From NCBI GenBank assembly GCA_004553715.1, contig SFKP01000007.1, positions 1-50,161 on the forward strand: 50,161 nucleotides of DNA, in the 5' to 3' direction. The stretch is from Clostridiales bacterium (GTDB lineage: Bacteria > Bacillota > Clostridia > TANB77 > CAG-508). Position 1 is the first letter of the stretch. Each line of letters starts with the position of its first letter. The position numbers and the translations under genes are program-made. Of this stretch, positions 15,566-24,528 are shown piece by piece. The notes under the pieces were generated by a model. It did no database searches. It was given only the letters and a program-made list of their open reading frames with translations, and was not told the DNA's origin.

Positions 15566-18214
15566 GTGAGTAATTTAGAAGGGAAATATAATCCAAATGA
15601 ATTCGAAGAAGAAATTTATGCAGAATGGGAGAAAAAAGGATATTTTAAACCAAGTGGTGATAAAACTAAAACTCCATATTGTATAATGATGCCACCACCA
15701 AATGTCACAGGTAAATTACATATGGGACATGCTTTAGATGGAACTCTTCAAGATATATTAATAAGATATAAAAGAATGCAAGGCTTTAATACTCTATGGC
15801 TTCCAGGAACAGACCACTCTGCAATTTCTACAGAAGTAAAACTTGTAGAAAAACTAAGAGAAGAAGGAATAGAGAAAAGGGATTTAGGAAGAGAAAAATT
15901 CTTAAAAAGAGCTTGGGAATGGACAGCAGAATATGGTGGAACTATTGTAAAACAACAAAAAAGATTAGGTTGCTCAGCAGATTGGGACCGTTCAAGATTT
16001 ACTTTAGATAAAGGACTTTCAAATGCTGTACATATAGTGTTTAAAAAGTTGTATGATAAAGGATTAATTTATAAGGGGAAAAGAATTATAAATTGGTGTC
16101 CTTGTTGTAACACATCTATTTCTGATGCAGAGGTAGAATATGAAGAAGAGCCAACATTTTTATGGCATATTAAATATAAAATAGTAGGAGAAGATAAATT
16201 CTTAACAGTAGCTACAACAAGGCCAGAAACAATGCTTGGAGATACAGCTGTTGCAGTAAATCCAGAGGATGACAGATATAAAGATATAGTAGGGAAAAAA
16301 TGTATATTACCTATTATGAATAAAGAAATTCCAATAATTGCAGATACCTTTGTTGAAAAAGATTTTGGTACAGGCTGTGTGAAAATCACACCAGCACATG
16401 ACCCAAATGATTATCAAGCCGGTATAAGACATAATTTGGAAATTGTAGAAGTATTTACTGAAGATTTTAGAATGAATAACTTATTGCCAGAACTAGAAGG
16501 TATGGATATATACGAAGCGAGAAAAGTAATAGTAGAAAAGTTAGAAAAACTAGGGGCATTGGTAAAAACAGAAAAATATATACATAATGTAGCAAAACAT
16601 GATAGATGCAAAACAACAGTAGAGCCAAAAATATCTAGTCAATGGTTTGTTGCAATGAAAGAACTTGCAGAGCCTGCAATTGAAGCAGTGAAAAGTGGAA
16701 AAACAAGATTTGTACCTAAGAAATTTGAAACAACATATTTTAACTGGTTAAATAATATTCAAGATTGGTGTATATCTCGTCAAATTTGGTGGGGACATCA
16801 AATACCAGCGTATTATTGCAAAGATTGTAATCATATAATGGTAGAATTAGAAAAACCAGAAAAATGTTCTAAATGTAGAAAAACAAATATTGTTCAAGAT
16901 GAAGATACTTTAGATACTTGGTTTAGTTCAGCTTTATGGCCATTTTCAACACTTGGATGGCCCGAAGAAACAGATGATTTTAAAACGTTTTTCCCAACAA
17001 ACACGTTAGTGACGGGATATGATATAATATTTTTCTGGGTAGTCAGAATGATGTTTTCTAGCTTAGAACAAACAGGGAAAGTTCCATTTAAAGATGTATT
17101 TATACATGGAATTATAAGAGATAGCCAAGGCAGAAAAATGTCTAAATCATTAGGAAATGGAATTGACCCATTAGAAATAATAGAAAAATATGGTGCAGAT
17201 GTTTTAAGATTTTCATTAATATCTGGAACAACAGCAGGAAACGACATGAGATTCAACGAAGAAAAACTTGAAGCTGGTGGAAATTTTGCAAATAAAATTT
17301 GGAATGCAGCAAAATTTGTTTTAATGAATTTAGAAGATGCAGATGTAAACTATTTGAAAAAACCTATAGAACAAGTAGTAAATAATTTTACAGTTGAAGA
17401 TAAATGGATTATTTCTAAATTAAATAGTCTAATTCCAGACATAAAGCAAAATATGGACAATTATGATTTAGGAGTTGCACTAGATAAGATTTATTCATTT
17501 ATTTGGAATGAGTTTTGTGATTGGTATATTGAAATTGTAAAAACGAGATTGTATGATAAAGAAAATAAAACAAAAATAGTGGCACAATATGTGTTAAACA
17601 AAGTATTAGGAGAATCACTTAAATTACTACATCCGTTTATGCCATTTGAAACAGAAAAAATCTATTCGGAATTATATAATGTAGATGAAAGTATTATGAT
17701 AGCAAACTATCCTACATATTCTAAAGAATTAGAATTTAAATCTGAGGAAGAGGCTATAGAAGAATTCAAAGAAGTAATTACAGGAATAAGAAATGTAAGA
17801 GCAAAAATGAATGTTCATCCATCAAAAAAAGCGAAACTAATATTTGTAACTACAAAATATAGTGAAGTGATAAAAGAATCATCAGAATTTTTAAAGAAAC
17901 TGGGATTTGCGGATAATATTGAAATAAAAGAAAATAAGGATAATATTACACAAAATGCGGTAAATATTATTACTTCTAACTTAGAGTTGTTTATACCTTT
18001 TGAAGATTTAGTTGATATACAAGAAGAAATTGCAAGGCTCGAAAAAGAAAAAGAAAAGGTGCTAATAGAAAAAGAAAAAACTGACAAAATGCTTAATAAT
18101 CCAGGGTTTATCGAAAAAGCTCCAACAGCAAAAGTAGAAGAAGAAAAAGAAAAGCAAGTAAAGTTTAATGAAATGATAAAAACTATTGAAGAGAGAATTA
18201 ATAAATTAAAATAG
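15566..18214 (+). CDS. valS: Valyl-tRNA synthetase
   Basis: Charges tRNA-Val. 882 residues, normal for the family. GTG start 15566 behind AAGGGGGT. Signatures: PPPNVTGKLHMGHAL (HIGH-type motif near residue 50), the editing domain TTRPETMLGDTAVAVNP (about 215), WWGHQIPAYYC, and GRKMSKSLGNG (KMSKS near 523). The C-terminal 70 residues are the coiled-coil arm (EEIARLEKEKEKVLIEKEK). No T-box leader was found. Not one in-frame CGG in 882 codons. Ends at a strong terminator. Confidence 0.98.
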   Translation: MSNLEGKYNPNEFEEEIYAEWEKKGYFKPSGDKTKTPYCIMMPPPNVTGKLHMGHALDGTLQDILIRYKRMQGFNTLWLPGTDHSAISTEVKLVEKLREEGIEKRDLGREKFLKRAWEWTAEYGGTIVKQQKRLGCSADWDRSRFTLDKGLSNAVHIVFKKLYDKGLIYKGKRIINWCPCCNTSISDAEVEYEEEPTFLWHIKYKIVGEDKFLTVATTRPETMLGDTAVAVNPEDDRYKDIVGKKCILPIMNKEIPIIADTFVEKDFGTGCVKITPAHDPNDYQAGIRHNLEIVEVFTEDFRMNNLLPELEGMDIYEARKVIVEKLEKLGALVKTEKYIHNVAKHDRCKTTVEPKISSQWFVAMKELAEPAIEAVKSGKTRFVPKKFETTYFNWLNNIQDWCISRQIWWGHQIPAYYCKDCNHIMVELEKPEKCSKCRKTNIVQDEDTLDTWFSSALWPFSTLGWPEETDDFKTFFPTNTLVTGYDIIFFWVVRMMFSSLEQTGKVPFKDVFIHGIIRDSQGRKMSKSLGNGIDPLEIIEKYGADVLRFSLISGTTAGNDMRFNEEKLEAGGNFANKIWNAAKFVLMNLEDADVNYLKKPIEQVVNNFTVEDKWIISKLNSLIPDIKQNMDNYDLGVALDKIYSFIWNEFCDWYIEIVKTRLYDKENKTKIVAQYVLNKVLGESLKLLHPFMPFETEKIYSELYNVDESIMIANYPTYSKELEFKSEEEAIEEFKEVITGIRNVRAKMNVHPSKKAKLIFVTTKYSEVIKESSEFLKKLGFADNIEIKENKDNITQNAVNIITSNLELFIPFEDLVDIQEEIARLEKEKEKVLIEKEKTDKMLNNPGFIEKAPTAKVEEEKEKQVKFNEMIKTIEERINKLK

Positions 18215-18230
18215 TATCATTATTTAGAAA

Positions 18231-18266
18231 AAAAGTCTGAAAGTAAAAATACTTTCAGACTTTTTT
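18231..18266. terminator. Terminator after valS
   Basis: AAGTCTGAAAGT and ACTTTCAGACTT pair around an A-rich loop with a T6 run; the leading As allow use by the minus-strand gene as well. Confidence 0.85.
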
Positions 18267-18269
18267 GTG

Positions 18270-18680
18270 TTAAGAGGGAAGTTCGTCGATTACTTCCTCG
18301 CCCGAAATTATAGGAATAAGTACATGTTCTTTTGTAAGAACAAATCCTATAGCACCATTTTTTATAGCTTCTTTGATATGCTTTTTGAACCTCATCGAAA
18401 CTTTAAAATAGTTAGGGTTAGATTTAATCTGTTCTACAGAGTAGAACGTACCAACATAGGTTTTTCCTTCTGCAGAAGAAGGGATAAAGTTTACAACATT
18501 CTGCTCGTCTCTGAATCCTTTGAAAAACTGATAAGCATACGCCTTCATCGAGCTTATTTCGTCAAGAAGAGCTTTAGGAAACTTCTTTCCTTCTTCAAGC
18601 TCATAAACGCTCTGCAGTTCAAACCCACAAGGGTCTGGGTAATAGAAAATGACGAAATATTTTTCGACCCGATTTTCCAT
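18270..18680 (-). CDS. Hypothetical protein of foreign composition with an in-frame CGG
   Basis: A 136-residue soluble protein (VEKYFVIFYYPDPCGFEL at the start; SMKAYAYQFFKGF; GTFYSVEQIKSNPNYF; FVLTKEHVLIPIISG) that I do not recognise. AGGAGG precedes ATG 18680. Codon use differs plainly from the neighbours: many CTT, GTC, GAC, TCG, ATC and TTC codons where native genes use TTA, GTA, GAT and TTT. This suggests recent transfer. Codon 4 is CGG (18671-18669). Only the unshifted frame gives a long product; a +1 shift there would end after about 35 codons. So either CGG is read here in the normal way at some level, or the gene is silent in this host. An opposite-strand open frame of similar length is judged a shadow because this strand has the ribosome site. 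Confidence 0.6.
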   Translation of the reverse strand: MENRVEKYFVIFYYPDPCGFELQSVYELEEGKKFPKALLDEISSMKAYAYQFFKGFRDEQNVVNFIPSSAEGKTYVGTFYSVEQIKSNPNYFKVSMRFKKHIKEAIKNGAIGFVLTKEHVLIPIISGEEVIDELPS

Positions 18681-18844
18681 TTTTTAATCCTCCTAAAAAT
18701 AAAATTTGCTTGAAATATAAGCAAATAAATTATAACATATCAAAACGAAAAAATCAAATTATGTAAAACAAAAAAACAGTAATATTTTAATAATATATTG
18801 AATAAAATAGTATAACAATACAAGAAAATATAAGGAGGAGACAA

Positions 18845-19244
18845 ATGCTAAAAACAGCAAATAGTAATAGCAAAGAAAATAGTACAATAAAGAATATACT
18901 TATAGGAACTGTTATTTCAATGCTTATATCAATAATCTTATTATTTAATTTTTCAGCAATACTTGCATATACTAGAGTTAATGAACACACAATGCCAATT
19001 GTAGTAATAATCATTACAGTAATTAGTATACTAATAGGAAGTCAGATAAGTGTATATAAAATAAACAAAAATGGAATAAAAAATGGTGGATTAGTTGGTT
19101 TAATTTACATACTGTTTTTATATTTAATATCAAGTATAATAACTCGGAAATTTTTCTATTAGCGGATACGCAATTTTAATGAGCTCTCTAAGCATTGTGG
19201 CTGGGGCGATTGGTGGGTTAATTGGAATTAATAGAAAAAAATAA
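18845..19244 (+). CDS. TIGR04086-type four-helix membrane protein; +1 shift at CGG
   Basis: A 132-residue protein with four transmembrane helices, of the small clostridial TIGR04086 type (moderate recognition). TM1 ILIGTVISMLISIILLFNF; TM2 TMPIVVIIITVISILIG; TM3 GGLVGLIYILFLYLISSII; TM4 YAILMSSLSIVAGAIGGLIG. AAGGAGGAG precedes ATG 18845. The zero frame meets CGG at codon 101 (19145-19147) and stops five codons on. Skipping C19145 gives SSIIT-GNFSISGYAILM and completes the fourth helix, ending NRKK at 19244. The last helix exists only after the shift. Function unknown. Confidence 0.8.
19145..19147 (+). other. CGG +1 frameshift site 7 (TIGR04086 gene)
   Basis: Zero-frame codons are ATA ACT CGG AAA TTT TTC TAT TAG. 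Skipping C gives ACT GGA AAT TTT TCT (T-G-N-F-S). Confidence 0.85.
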
Positions 19245-19255
19245 TGAAAAAAGTA

Positions 19256-19284
19256 TTGACAAAAAATAAAAATGGGTATACATT
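19256..19284 (+). promoter_or_regulatory. Promoter of groES-groEL
   Basis: TTGACA at 19256-19261 and a TATACATT region at 19277-19284; TACATT gives 17-base spacing. The HrcA operator begins 2 bases after it. Confidence 0.7.
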
Positions 19285-19285
19285 A

Positions 19286-19312
19286 TTAGCAGTCGAACAA
19301 AACGACTGCTAA
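19286..19312 (+). promoter_or_regulatory. CIRCE operator (HrcA binding site)
   Basis: TTAGCAGTC, 9 bases, GACTGCTAA. This is the CIRCE inverted repeat with a compensated change in both arms (consensus TTAGCACTC-N9-GAGTGCTAA). It predicts heat-shock control of groESL by HrcA. Confidence 0.92.
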
Positions 19313-19338
19313 TAATTTTTAGAGAGGAGTGATTAAAT

Positions 19339-19623
19339 ATGATTAAACCAGTAGCAGACAGAATTCTAATTAAAATGGAGAAAGGAGAAGAAACAACCAA
19401 GAGTGGAATCATATTATCAAATGGCGCAAAAGAAAAGCCTGAAATAGCAGAAGTAATTGAGGTAGGTCCAGGAACTCAAAATATAGAAGGAAAAGAAGTG
19501 AGAATGTATATAAAAAAAGGCGATAGAGTTATAGTTAGCAAATACGCCGGAACTGAAGTAAAATATGATAATGAGGAATACATAATAATAAAACAAGATG
19601 ATGTACTTGCAATAGTTGAATAA
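19339..19623 (+). CDS. groES: Co-chaperonin GroES
   Basis: The heptameric lid of the GroEL folding chamber. 94 residues: IKPVADRILIKMEKGEETTKSGI (with the mobile loop), VGPGTQ, KKGDRVIVSKYAGTEVKYDNEEY and ILAIVE-type end. GAGAGGAGTG precedes ATG. CIRCE-controlled, 21 bases upstream of groEL. Confidence 0.98.
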   Translation: MIKPVADRILIKMEKGEETTKSGIILSNGAKEKPEIAEVIEVGPGTQNIEGKEVRMYIKKGDRVIVSKYAGTEVKYDNEEYIIIKQDDVLAIVE

Positions 19624-19644
19624 TAATTTAAAGGAGAGATATAT

Positions 19645-21288
19645 ATGTCAAAGGAAATTAAATTTGGCGAAGAAGCCAGAAAAAAGATGCTAGATGGAGT
19701 AAACTCTCTAGCAGATACAGTTAAAACAACATTAGGACCAAAAGGAAGAAACGTAGTTTTAGATAAAAGCTTTGGAGCACCACTTATTACAAATGATGGT
19801 GTTACAATTGCAAAAGAAATAGAATTAGAAGACCCCTATGAAAATATTGGAGCAAGACTTGTAAAAGAAGTTGCAATAAAAACAAATGATGTTGCAGGAG
19901 ATGGTACAACAACAGCAACACTATTGGCACAAGAAATTATTAAAGAAGGAGTAAAAAATGTTGCAGCAGGTGGAGACCCAATGGCTATAAAAAGAGGAAT
20001 AGATAAAGCTGTAGAAATTTCAATTGAAGAATTAAAAAATATTAGTTCTGATATTCAAGGCAAAGAAGATATTGCAAGAGTTGCAAGTATTTCTGCAAAC
20101 AATCAAGAAATTGGAAACTTAATTGCAGATGCAATGGAAAAGGTTTCAAAAGATGGAGTCATCACAATTGAAGAATCAAAGACAGCTACAACAGGTTTAA
20201 ATGTTGTAGAGGGTATGCAATTTGATAAAGGTTACATTTCTCCATATTTTGCAACAGATACAGAAAAAATGGAATCTGTAATGGAAAATCCATATATCTT
20301 AATAACAGATAAAAAAATAGGAAACATTCAAGAAATATTACCATTACTAGAAGGAATAATGCAAGCTAGTGGAAAATTAGTAATAATTGCAGACGACATA
20401 GAAGGAGAAGCTCTATCAACACTTGTATTAAATAAATTAAGAGGAGTGCTAAATGTAGTTGCAGTTAAGGCTCCAGGATTTGGAGATGCAAGAAAAGCTA
20501 TGCTTGAAGATATTGCAATACTCACAGGAGGAGAAGTTATAACCTCTGATTTAGGATTAGAATTAAAAGATACTACAATAGAACAATTAGGAAGAGCAAA
20601 GCAAGTAAAGGTACAAAAAGAAAATACTATTATAGTAAATGGTGCAGGAAACAAAGAAGAAATTGCAGCAAGAGTAAAACAAATAAAAGCAAATATTGAA
20701 GAAACAAAAAGTGAATACGATAAAGAAAAATTACAAGAGCGTTTAGCAAAGATTGCAGGAGGAGTAGCAGTAATTGAAGTCGGTGCAGCAACTGAAGTAG
20801 AAATGAAGGAAAAGAAACTAAGAATAGAAGATGCATTATCTGCAACTAAGGCTGCTGTTGAAGAAGGTATTGTTGCAGGTGGAGGTACAGCTTTAATCAA
20901 TATTATGCCAAAACTTGAAAAAGAAATAGCTAATCTAAAAGAAGATGAAAAACTTGGAGCAAAAATAGTTCTAAAAGCATTAGAAGCACCAGTTAAACAA
21001 ATAGCTACAAATGCAGGATTAGAAGGAGCAGTTATATTAGAAAAAGTAAAATCAAGTGCACCAGGAATAGGATTCAATGCAGCTAAAGAAGAATATGTAG
21101 ATATGAAAAAAGCAGGAATTGTAGATCCTACAAAGGTAACTCGTTCAGCATTACAAAATGCAGCAAGTATTGCATCAATGATACTTACAACAGAAAGTGT
21201 TGTAACAGAAAAAAAGGAAAAAAACTGTGGATGCGGTTGTGGTGAACAACACGGAGGAATGCCAGAAGGAATGTCAGGAATGTATTAA
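19645..21288 (+). CDS. groEL: Chaperonin GroEL
   Basis: 547 residues. Signatures include VKTTLGPKGRNVVLDKSFGAP, the ATP site VAGDGTTTATLLAQ, and AVEEGIVAGGGTAL near 410. The end is unusual in having a Cys-rich stretch (NCGCGCGEQHGG) before the GGM-type tail MPEGMSGMY. AAGGAGAG precedes ATG. Its stop overlaps by 4 bases the stop of the convergent TraX-like gene. Confidence 0.98.
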   Translation: MSKEIKFGEEARKKMLDGVNSLADTVKTTLGPKGRNVVLDKSFGAPLITNDGVTIAKEIELEDPYENIGARLVKEVAIKTNDVAGDGTTTATLLAQEIIKEGVKNVAAGGDPMAIKRGIDKAVEISIEELKNISSDIQGKEDIARVASISANNQEIGNLIADAMEKVSKDGVITIEESKTATTGLNVVEGMQFDKGYISPYFATDTEKMESVMENPYILITDKKIGNIQEILPLLEGIMQASGKLVIIADDIEGEALSTLVLNKLRGVLNVVAVKAPGFGDARKAMLEDIAILTGGEVITSDLGLELKDTTIEQLGRAKQVKVQKENTIIVNGAGNKEEIAARVKQIKANIEETKSEYDKEKLQERLAKIAGGVAVIEVGAATEVEMKEKKLRIEDALSATKAAVEEGIVAGGGTALINIMPKLEKEIANLKEDEKLGAKIVLKALEAPVKQIATNAGLEGAVILEKVKSSAPGIGFNAAKEEYVDMKKAGIVDPTKVTRSALQNAASIASMILTTESVVTEKKEKNCGCGCGEQHGGMPEGMSGMY

Positions 21289-21980
21289 TAAACAATATAA
21301 TAAATGACCGAAATAATTAATAAATGTAAAGGATAGAAAAGATATAAAAAGTATTTTATATCTTTTCCTTTTTTACCGTTGTAAAGCAAAATAGGAATAA
21401 TAGTAATGGAAGTAGCAAGAAAATCAATAGAAATACTGTTAAACGAAGTAAAAACATAAAAAAGTGTATTAAAACCAAATGGAATAATACTAAAAACATA
21501 TTTCAAATAGGTAGCTACAATAAAAGCTATTGCCATAAATAAAGGTTTACCTTTGAAAACATAAAAAAGCAAAATCACAAGAATTCCATAAATCCCATAA
21601 TCAAAAGAAAATACTTTTGCAAAATAAGCAAAAATAATAGCAAAAAGCACACCTAAATATTTGTTATATTTATCATATATAATGATTGAAAAAAGCCCAA
21701 AGAGCAAGGTGAATAGCACGTTTATAATGATTTTATTAAAAATTAATTTTGTAAAAAACATAAAAGGAATTTGAGAAATTATGGCACACAAAAAAAGCCT
21801 AAAAACATATTTTTTTAAGTCTTTAGTATGGGTATAACCTTCTGCTATTTGAAAAGCAAAAATAGGGAAAGCTAGTCTTCCGATATAATTAAAAAAACTA
21901 GAACCGTTAAAAATTAAATAACCTGTGTGGTCAAAAAGCATTGATATACATGCTAATATTTTTAAAGCAAAACTACTCAT
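21285..21980 (-). CDS. TraX-like membrane protein
   Basis: A 231-residue polytopic membrane protein of the TraX family (PF05857 type): LACISMLFDHTGYLIF, YIGRLAFPIFAFQIAEGYTHT and KDLKKYVFRLFLCAIISQIPFMFF are typical. F-plasmid TraX acetylates pilin; chromosomal Firmicutes members have unknown targets, probably acyl transfer at the cell surface. About six to eight hydrophobic helices. Single gene, convergent with groEL. Confidence 0.85.
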   Translation of the reverse strand: MSSFALKILACISMLFDHTGYLIFNGSSFFNYIGRLAFPIFAFQIAEGYTHTKDLKKYVFRLFLCAIISQIPFMFFTKLIFNKIIINVLFTLLFGLFSIIIYDKYNKYLGVLFAIIFAYFAKVFSFDYGIYGILVILLFYVFKGKPLFMAIAFIVATYLKYVFSIIPFGFNTLFYVFTSFNSISIDFLATSITIIPILLYNGKKGKDIKYFLYLFYPLHLLIISVIYYIVY

Positions 21981-22034
21981 AAAATAACTCCTCTAAAAAA
22001 TTATATTATAAGTAGCTGTAAGTGTCAATAAATA

Positions 22035-22829
22035 TTAGTTGCAAATTGTTACTCGATTTTCAAAAATCAATTGTAATGTATGAATGAATTCATCATCTGT
22101 GTCAGTAGTATGAATCATAAGCTTTTTAGGGACGATAGTAAGTAAGGTATTTAGAGCGTAATCATTTGAAGAAAAAGTTATATCAGATATATATTTATTG
22201 TTAAAAATTTCAATTTCTGGCTCAATTATGTTTTCGTCTTCATCTAAAATAGTAGATGAATTTTTAGTATATATTAGATGTAATAAGTTAGCTCCAATTG
22301 GCTTATCTTTTATATATGATTTAAGAATATTTATAAATTCTAAATATTCATTATCAATTATAAATTTATTTACAGAACTATCAACAATAGAATTTAAAAA
22401 ATTAATATATTCACTTAAGCGAAAAGGAAGAAAACCTTCTATAATAGCAGATTTGTTAGTTAAAAAATATTTATAGAAACTATTAATAATTAATTGTAGC
22501 CTATATACAATAGACTGAGACTTAAGCTCTTCAACACATATTTTTAAAATTTCATCTCTTTCAAAATCTGCAAAATAAAAATAATTATTTAAAATAATTT
22601 TATCTAAGATTAAATTTTCATATATATCAATGACTGAACTAGAAAGCAAATAAGAAATTTTGCCAACAAAATAATCAGTATCATTATTTAAATAATGTAT
22701 AATAATATTATTATATTTTTTGAATTTATGATGCGTAAAAATTGTATTATTAATATTAGATGCATCTAAACTTTTTAGTAGATTTTTTAGAAAGTTTTGA
22801 TTGTTTGTTTTTATACATATAGATTTCAA
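22035..22829 (-). CDS. ytxC: Sporulation protein YtxC family
   Basis: About 264 residues. I choose TTG 22829, since a run of Gs (22836-22841) lies 6 bases upstream; the frame is open further to 22880 but without a ribosome site. Features of the YtxC family are DFERDEILKICVEEL, AIIEGFLPFRLSEYINFLNSIVD and DNEYLEFINILKSYIKDKP in the second half. The family is restricted to spore formers and is expressed during sporulation; the molecular role is unknown. Confidence 0.75.
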   Translation of the reverse strand: MKSICIKTNNQNFLKNLLKSLDASNINNTIFTHHKFKKYNNIIIHYLNNDTDYFVGKISYLLSSSVIDIYENLILDKIILNNYFYFADFERDEILKICVEELKSQSIVYRLQLIINSFYKYFLTNKSAIIEGFLPFRLSEYINFLNSIVDSSVNKFIIDNEYLEFINILKSYIKDKPIGANLLHLIYTKNSSTILDEDENIIEPEIEIFNNKYISDITFSSNDYALNTLLTIVPKKLMIHTTDTDDEFIHTLQLIFENRVTICN

Positions 22830-22908
22830 AAAAATCCCCCCAACAAATATAGTATCTACTAAAAAAGTAATTATATACATATATTATATGAGGGGAAATA
22901 TTTTCGTG

Positions 22909-24501
22909 CTAATAATAAATCATATAATCAATATCTGGGAATATGCAATCTTGTTTGGAAATGTTTTTTAGAAATTCTTCATCAATATTATCAGATTTTA
23001 TTTGTTCATATAGTTTTGTAAATCGTCCAATATGATCCTTAATACGCTTTTTTGCATAATCTACCATAGTACCATTTGTAATAATAAATAACCAATCACT
23101 ACTTTGTGCAAGTAATAATTCGCGTGCACATTGATTTAAAGCCTTTTTCTTTAAACCGTTTTTTTGATTAGGAAACAAGTGAGCAAGTTCAACCATTCTA
23201 TCACCAGCAATATGTAAATGCTTATGAACATAATCATTTGTGTGGTTTAGCCAAACTTCACTATACCCATTTGCACCCCAGCTTGATATACAAGGAGTAG
23301 AAATTTGCATATTAGGAAATGTATCAATATATTCACTTGGAGTAATCAACTTAAAGTTACTATTATCATAATAAATTTTTTTAAATAAAACATATAACCA
23401 ATATGGTCCTTCGTACCACCAATGGCCAAATAATTCAGCATCATAAGGACATAAGACAATAGGAGGAGTATCTTTCATAATATTAGATAATTCTTCAATT
23501 TGATTAACCCTAGAATCAAAGAAATGGCCTGCTTGTTTTTCGGCAGAATCTTTTGCCCATTGCAAATTATAATAATCTTTAAAATCACCTTTTGAGGTAA
23601 TTCTATGATATTTAATACCGGTATTGACACGGGCGCCATTTTTTGCAATATATGGTTTTATATAATCATAATCAGCATCATAGCCGATATCACGATAAAA
23701 TTCTCTATAATTAAAGTCCCCAGGATATCCGCAAATAGAGCTCCAAACTTGTTTAGAACTTTCTATATCACGACCAAAAGCAATAATTCCATTAGGTGAA
23801 ACAATTGGAGCAAAAGTAGCGTAAATTGGGGTAGGGTCAGCATATAGAATTCCATGTGATTCTGTTATTATATATTCAATGCCAAATTGTTTTAAATATT
23901 TATCTGCTTCCGGAACATACCCACATTCAGGAAGCCAAATACCTCTAGGCTTTTTACCAAAATATTTTTCATATGTTTGAACACCAAGTGCAATTTGTGC
24001 TTTAACGGTATTTTCATTTACATATAAAATAGGGAAATAACCATGTGTTGCACCACATGTTATAATTTCTAAAACACCAATATCTTGAAAATGTTTAAAA
24101 GCATTAATCAAATTACAATTATATATATCTTTAAAAATATGCAGGTCATTAGTGTATCTTTCTAAATAATATTTAGAAAGTGAATTTACTCTGTCATTGC
24201 TTGCAGTTCTTACAACTTCTTTTTCGCAAAGTTCAATATGCTTTTTTAAATATTTTATATATCGTTTTTGTAGTAATTTATTATCAAGCATAGAAAGTAG
24301 AGGGGGAGTAATTGACATTGTTAATCTAAAGTCAACTTTTTCCTCCTCTAATTTTTGAAAGTTCAAAAGCAATGGTATATATGTTTCAGAAATGGCTTCA
24401 TAAAGCCATTCTTCTTCTAAATAATCTTCACTTTCTGGGTGATGAATAAAAGGTAAATGTGCATGTAAGATAAAACTTACATAACCTTTAGTTTCTTTCA
24501 T
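22909..24501 (-). CDS. GH57 (DUF1957) glucan branching-type enzyme
   Basis: 530 residues of glycoside hydrolase family 57 with a DUF1957 C-terminal part. SFILHAHLPFIHHPESEDYLEEEWLYE opens the barrel in two linked motifs; RGIWLPECGYVPEADK holds the expected nucleophile Glu; CPYDAELFGHWWYEGP holds the acid/base Asp; SWGANGYSEVWLNHTNDYV is in the helical C-terminal domain. Related enzymes form alpha-1,6 branches in glycogen. It forms a pair with the DUF4912 gene 27 bases upstream, an association seen often in Clostridia. Probably glycogen or spore carbohydrate metabolism (inference). Confidence 0.9.
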   Translation of the reverse strand: MKETKGYVSFILHAHLPFIHHPESEDYLEEEWLYEAISETYIPLLLNFQKLEEEKVDFRLTMSITPPLLSMLDNKLLQKRYIKYLKKHIELCEKEVVRTASNDRVNSLSKYYLERYTNDLHIFKDIYNCNLINAFKHFQDIGVLEIITCGATHGYFPILYVNENTVKAQIALGVQTYEKYFGKKPRGIWLPECGYVPEADKYLKQFGIEYIITESHGILYADPTPIYATFAPIVSPNGIIAFGRDIESSKQVWSSICGYPGDFNYREFYRDIGYDADYDYIKPYIAKNGARVNTGIKYHRITSKGDFKDYYNLQWAKDSAEKQAGHFFDSRVNQIEELSNIMKDTPPIVLCPYDAELFGHWWYEGPYWLYVLFKKIYYDNSNFKLITPSEYIDTFPNMQISTPCISSWGANGYSEVWLNHTNDYVHKHLHIAGDRMVELAHLFPNQKNGLKKKALNQCARELLLAQSSDWLFIITNGTMVDYAKKRIKDHIGRFTKLYEQIKSDNIDEEFLKNISKQDCIFPDIDYMIYY

Positions 24502-24528
24502 AATTATTTTTCAACCTTTCTCCTTTGT

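Noticed and set aside
14721..15596. Minus-strand open frame of 291 codons inside clpX
   Set aside because: It is a shadow of clpX, rich in Ser/Phe/Ile as expected for antisense of an A-rich gene, with no ribosome site.
18267..18713. Plus-strand open frame of 148 codons opposite the foreign gene
   Set aside because: It lacks a ribosome site and overlaps the valS terminator; the minus strand has AGGAGG and a protein-like composition.
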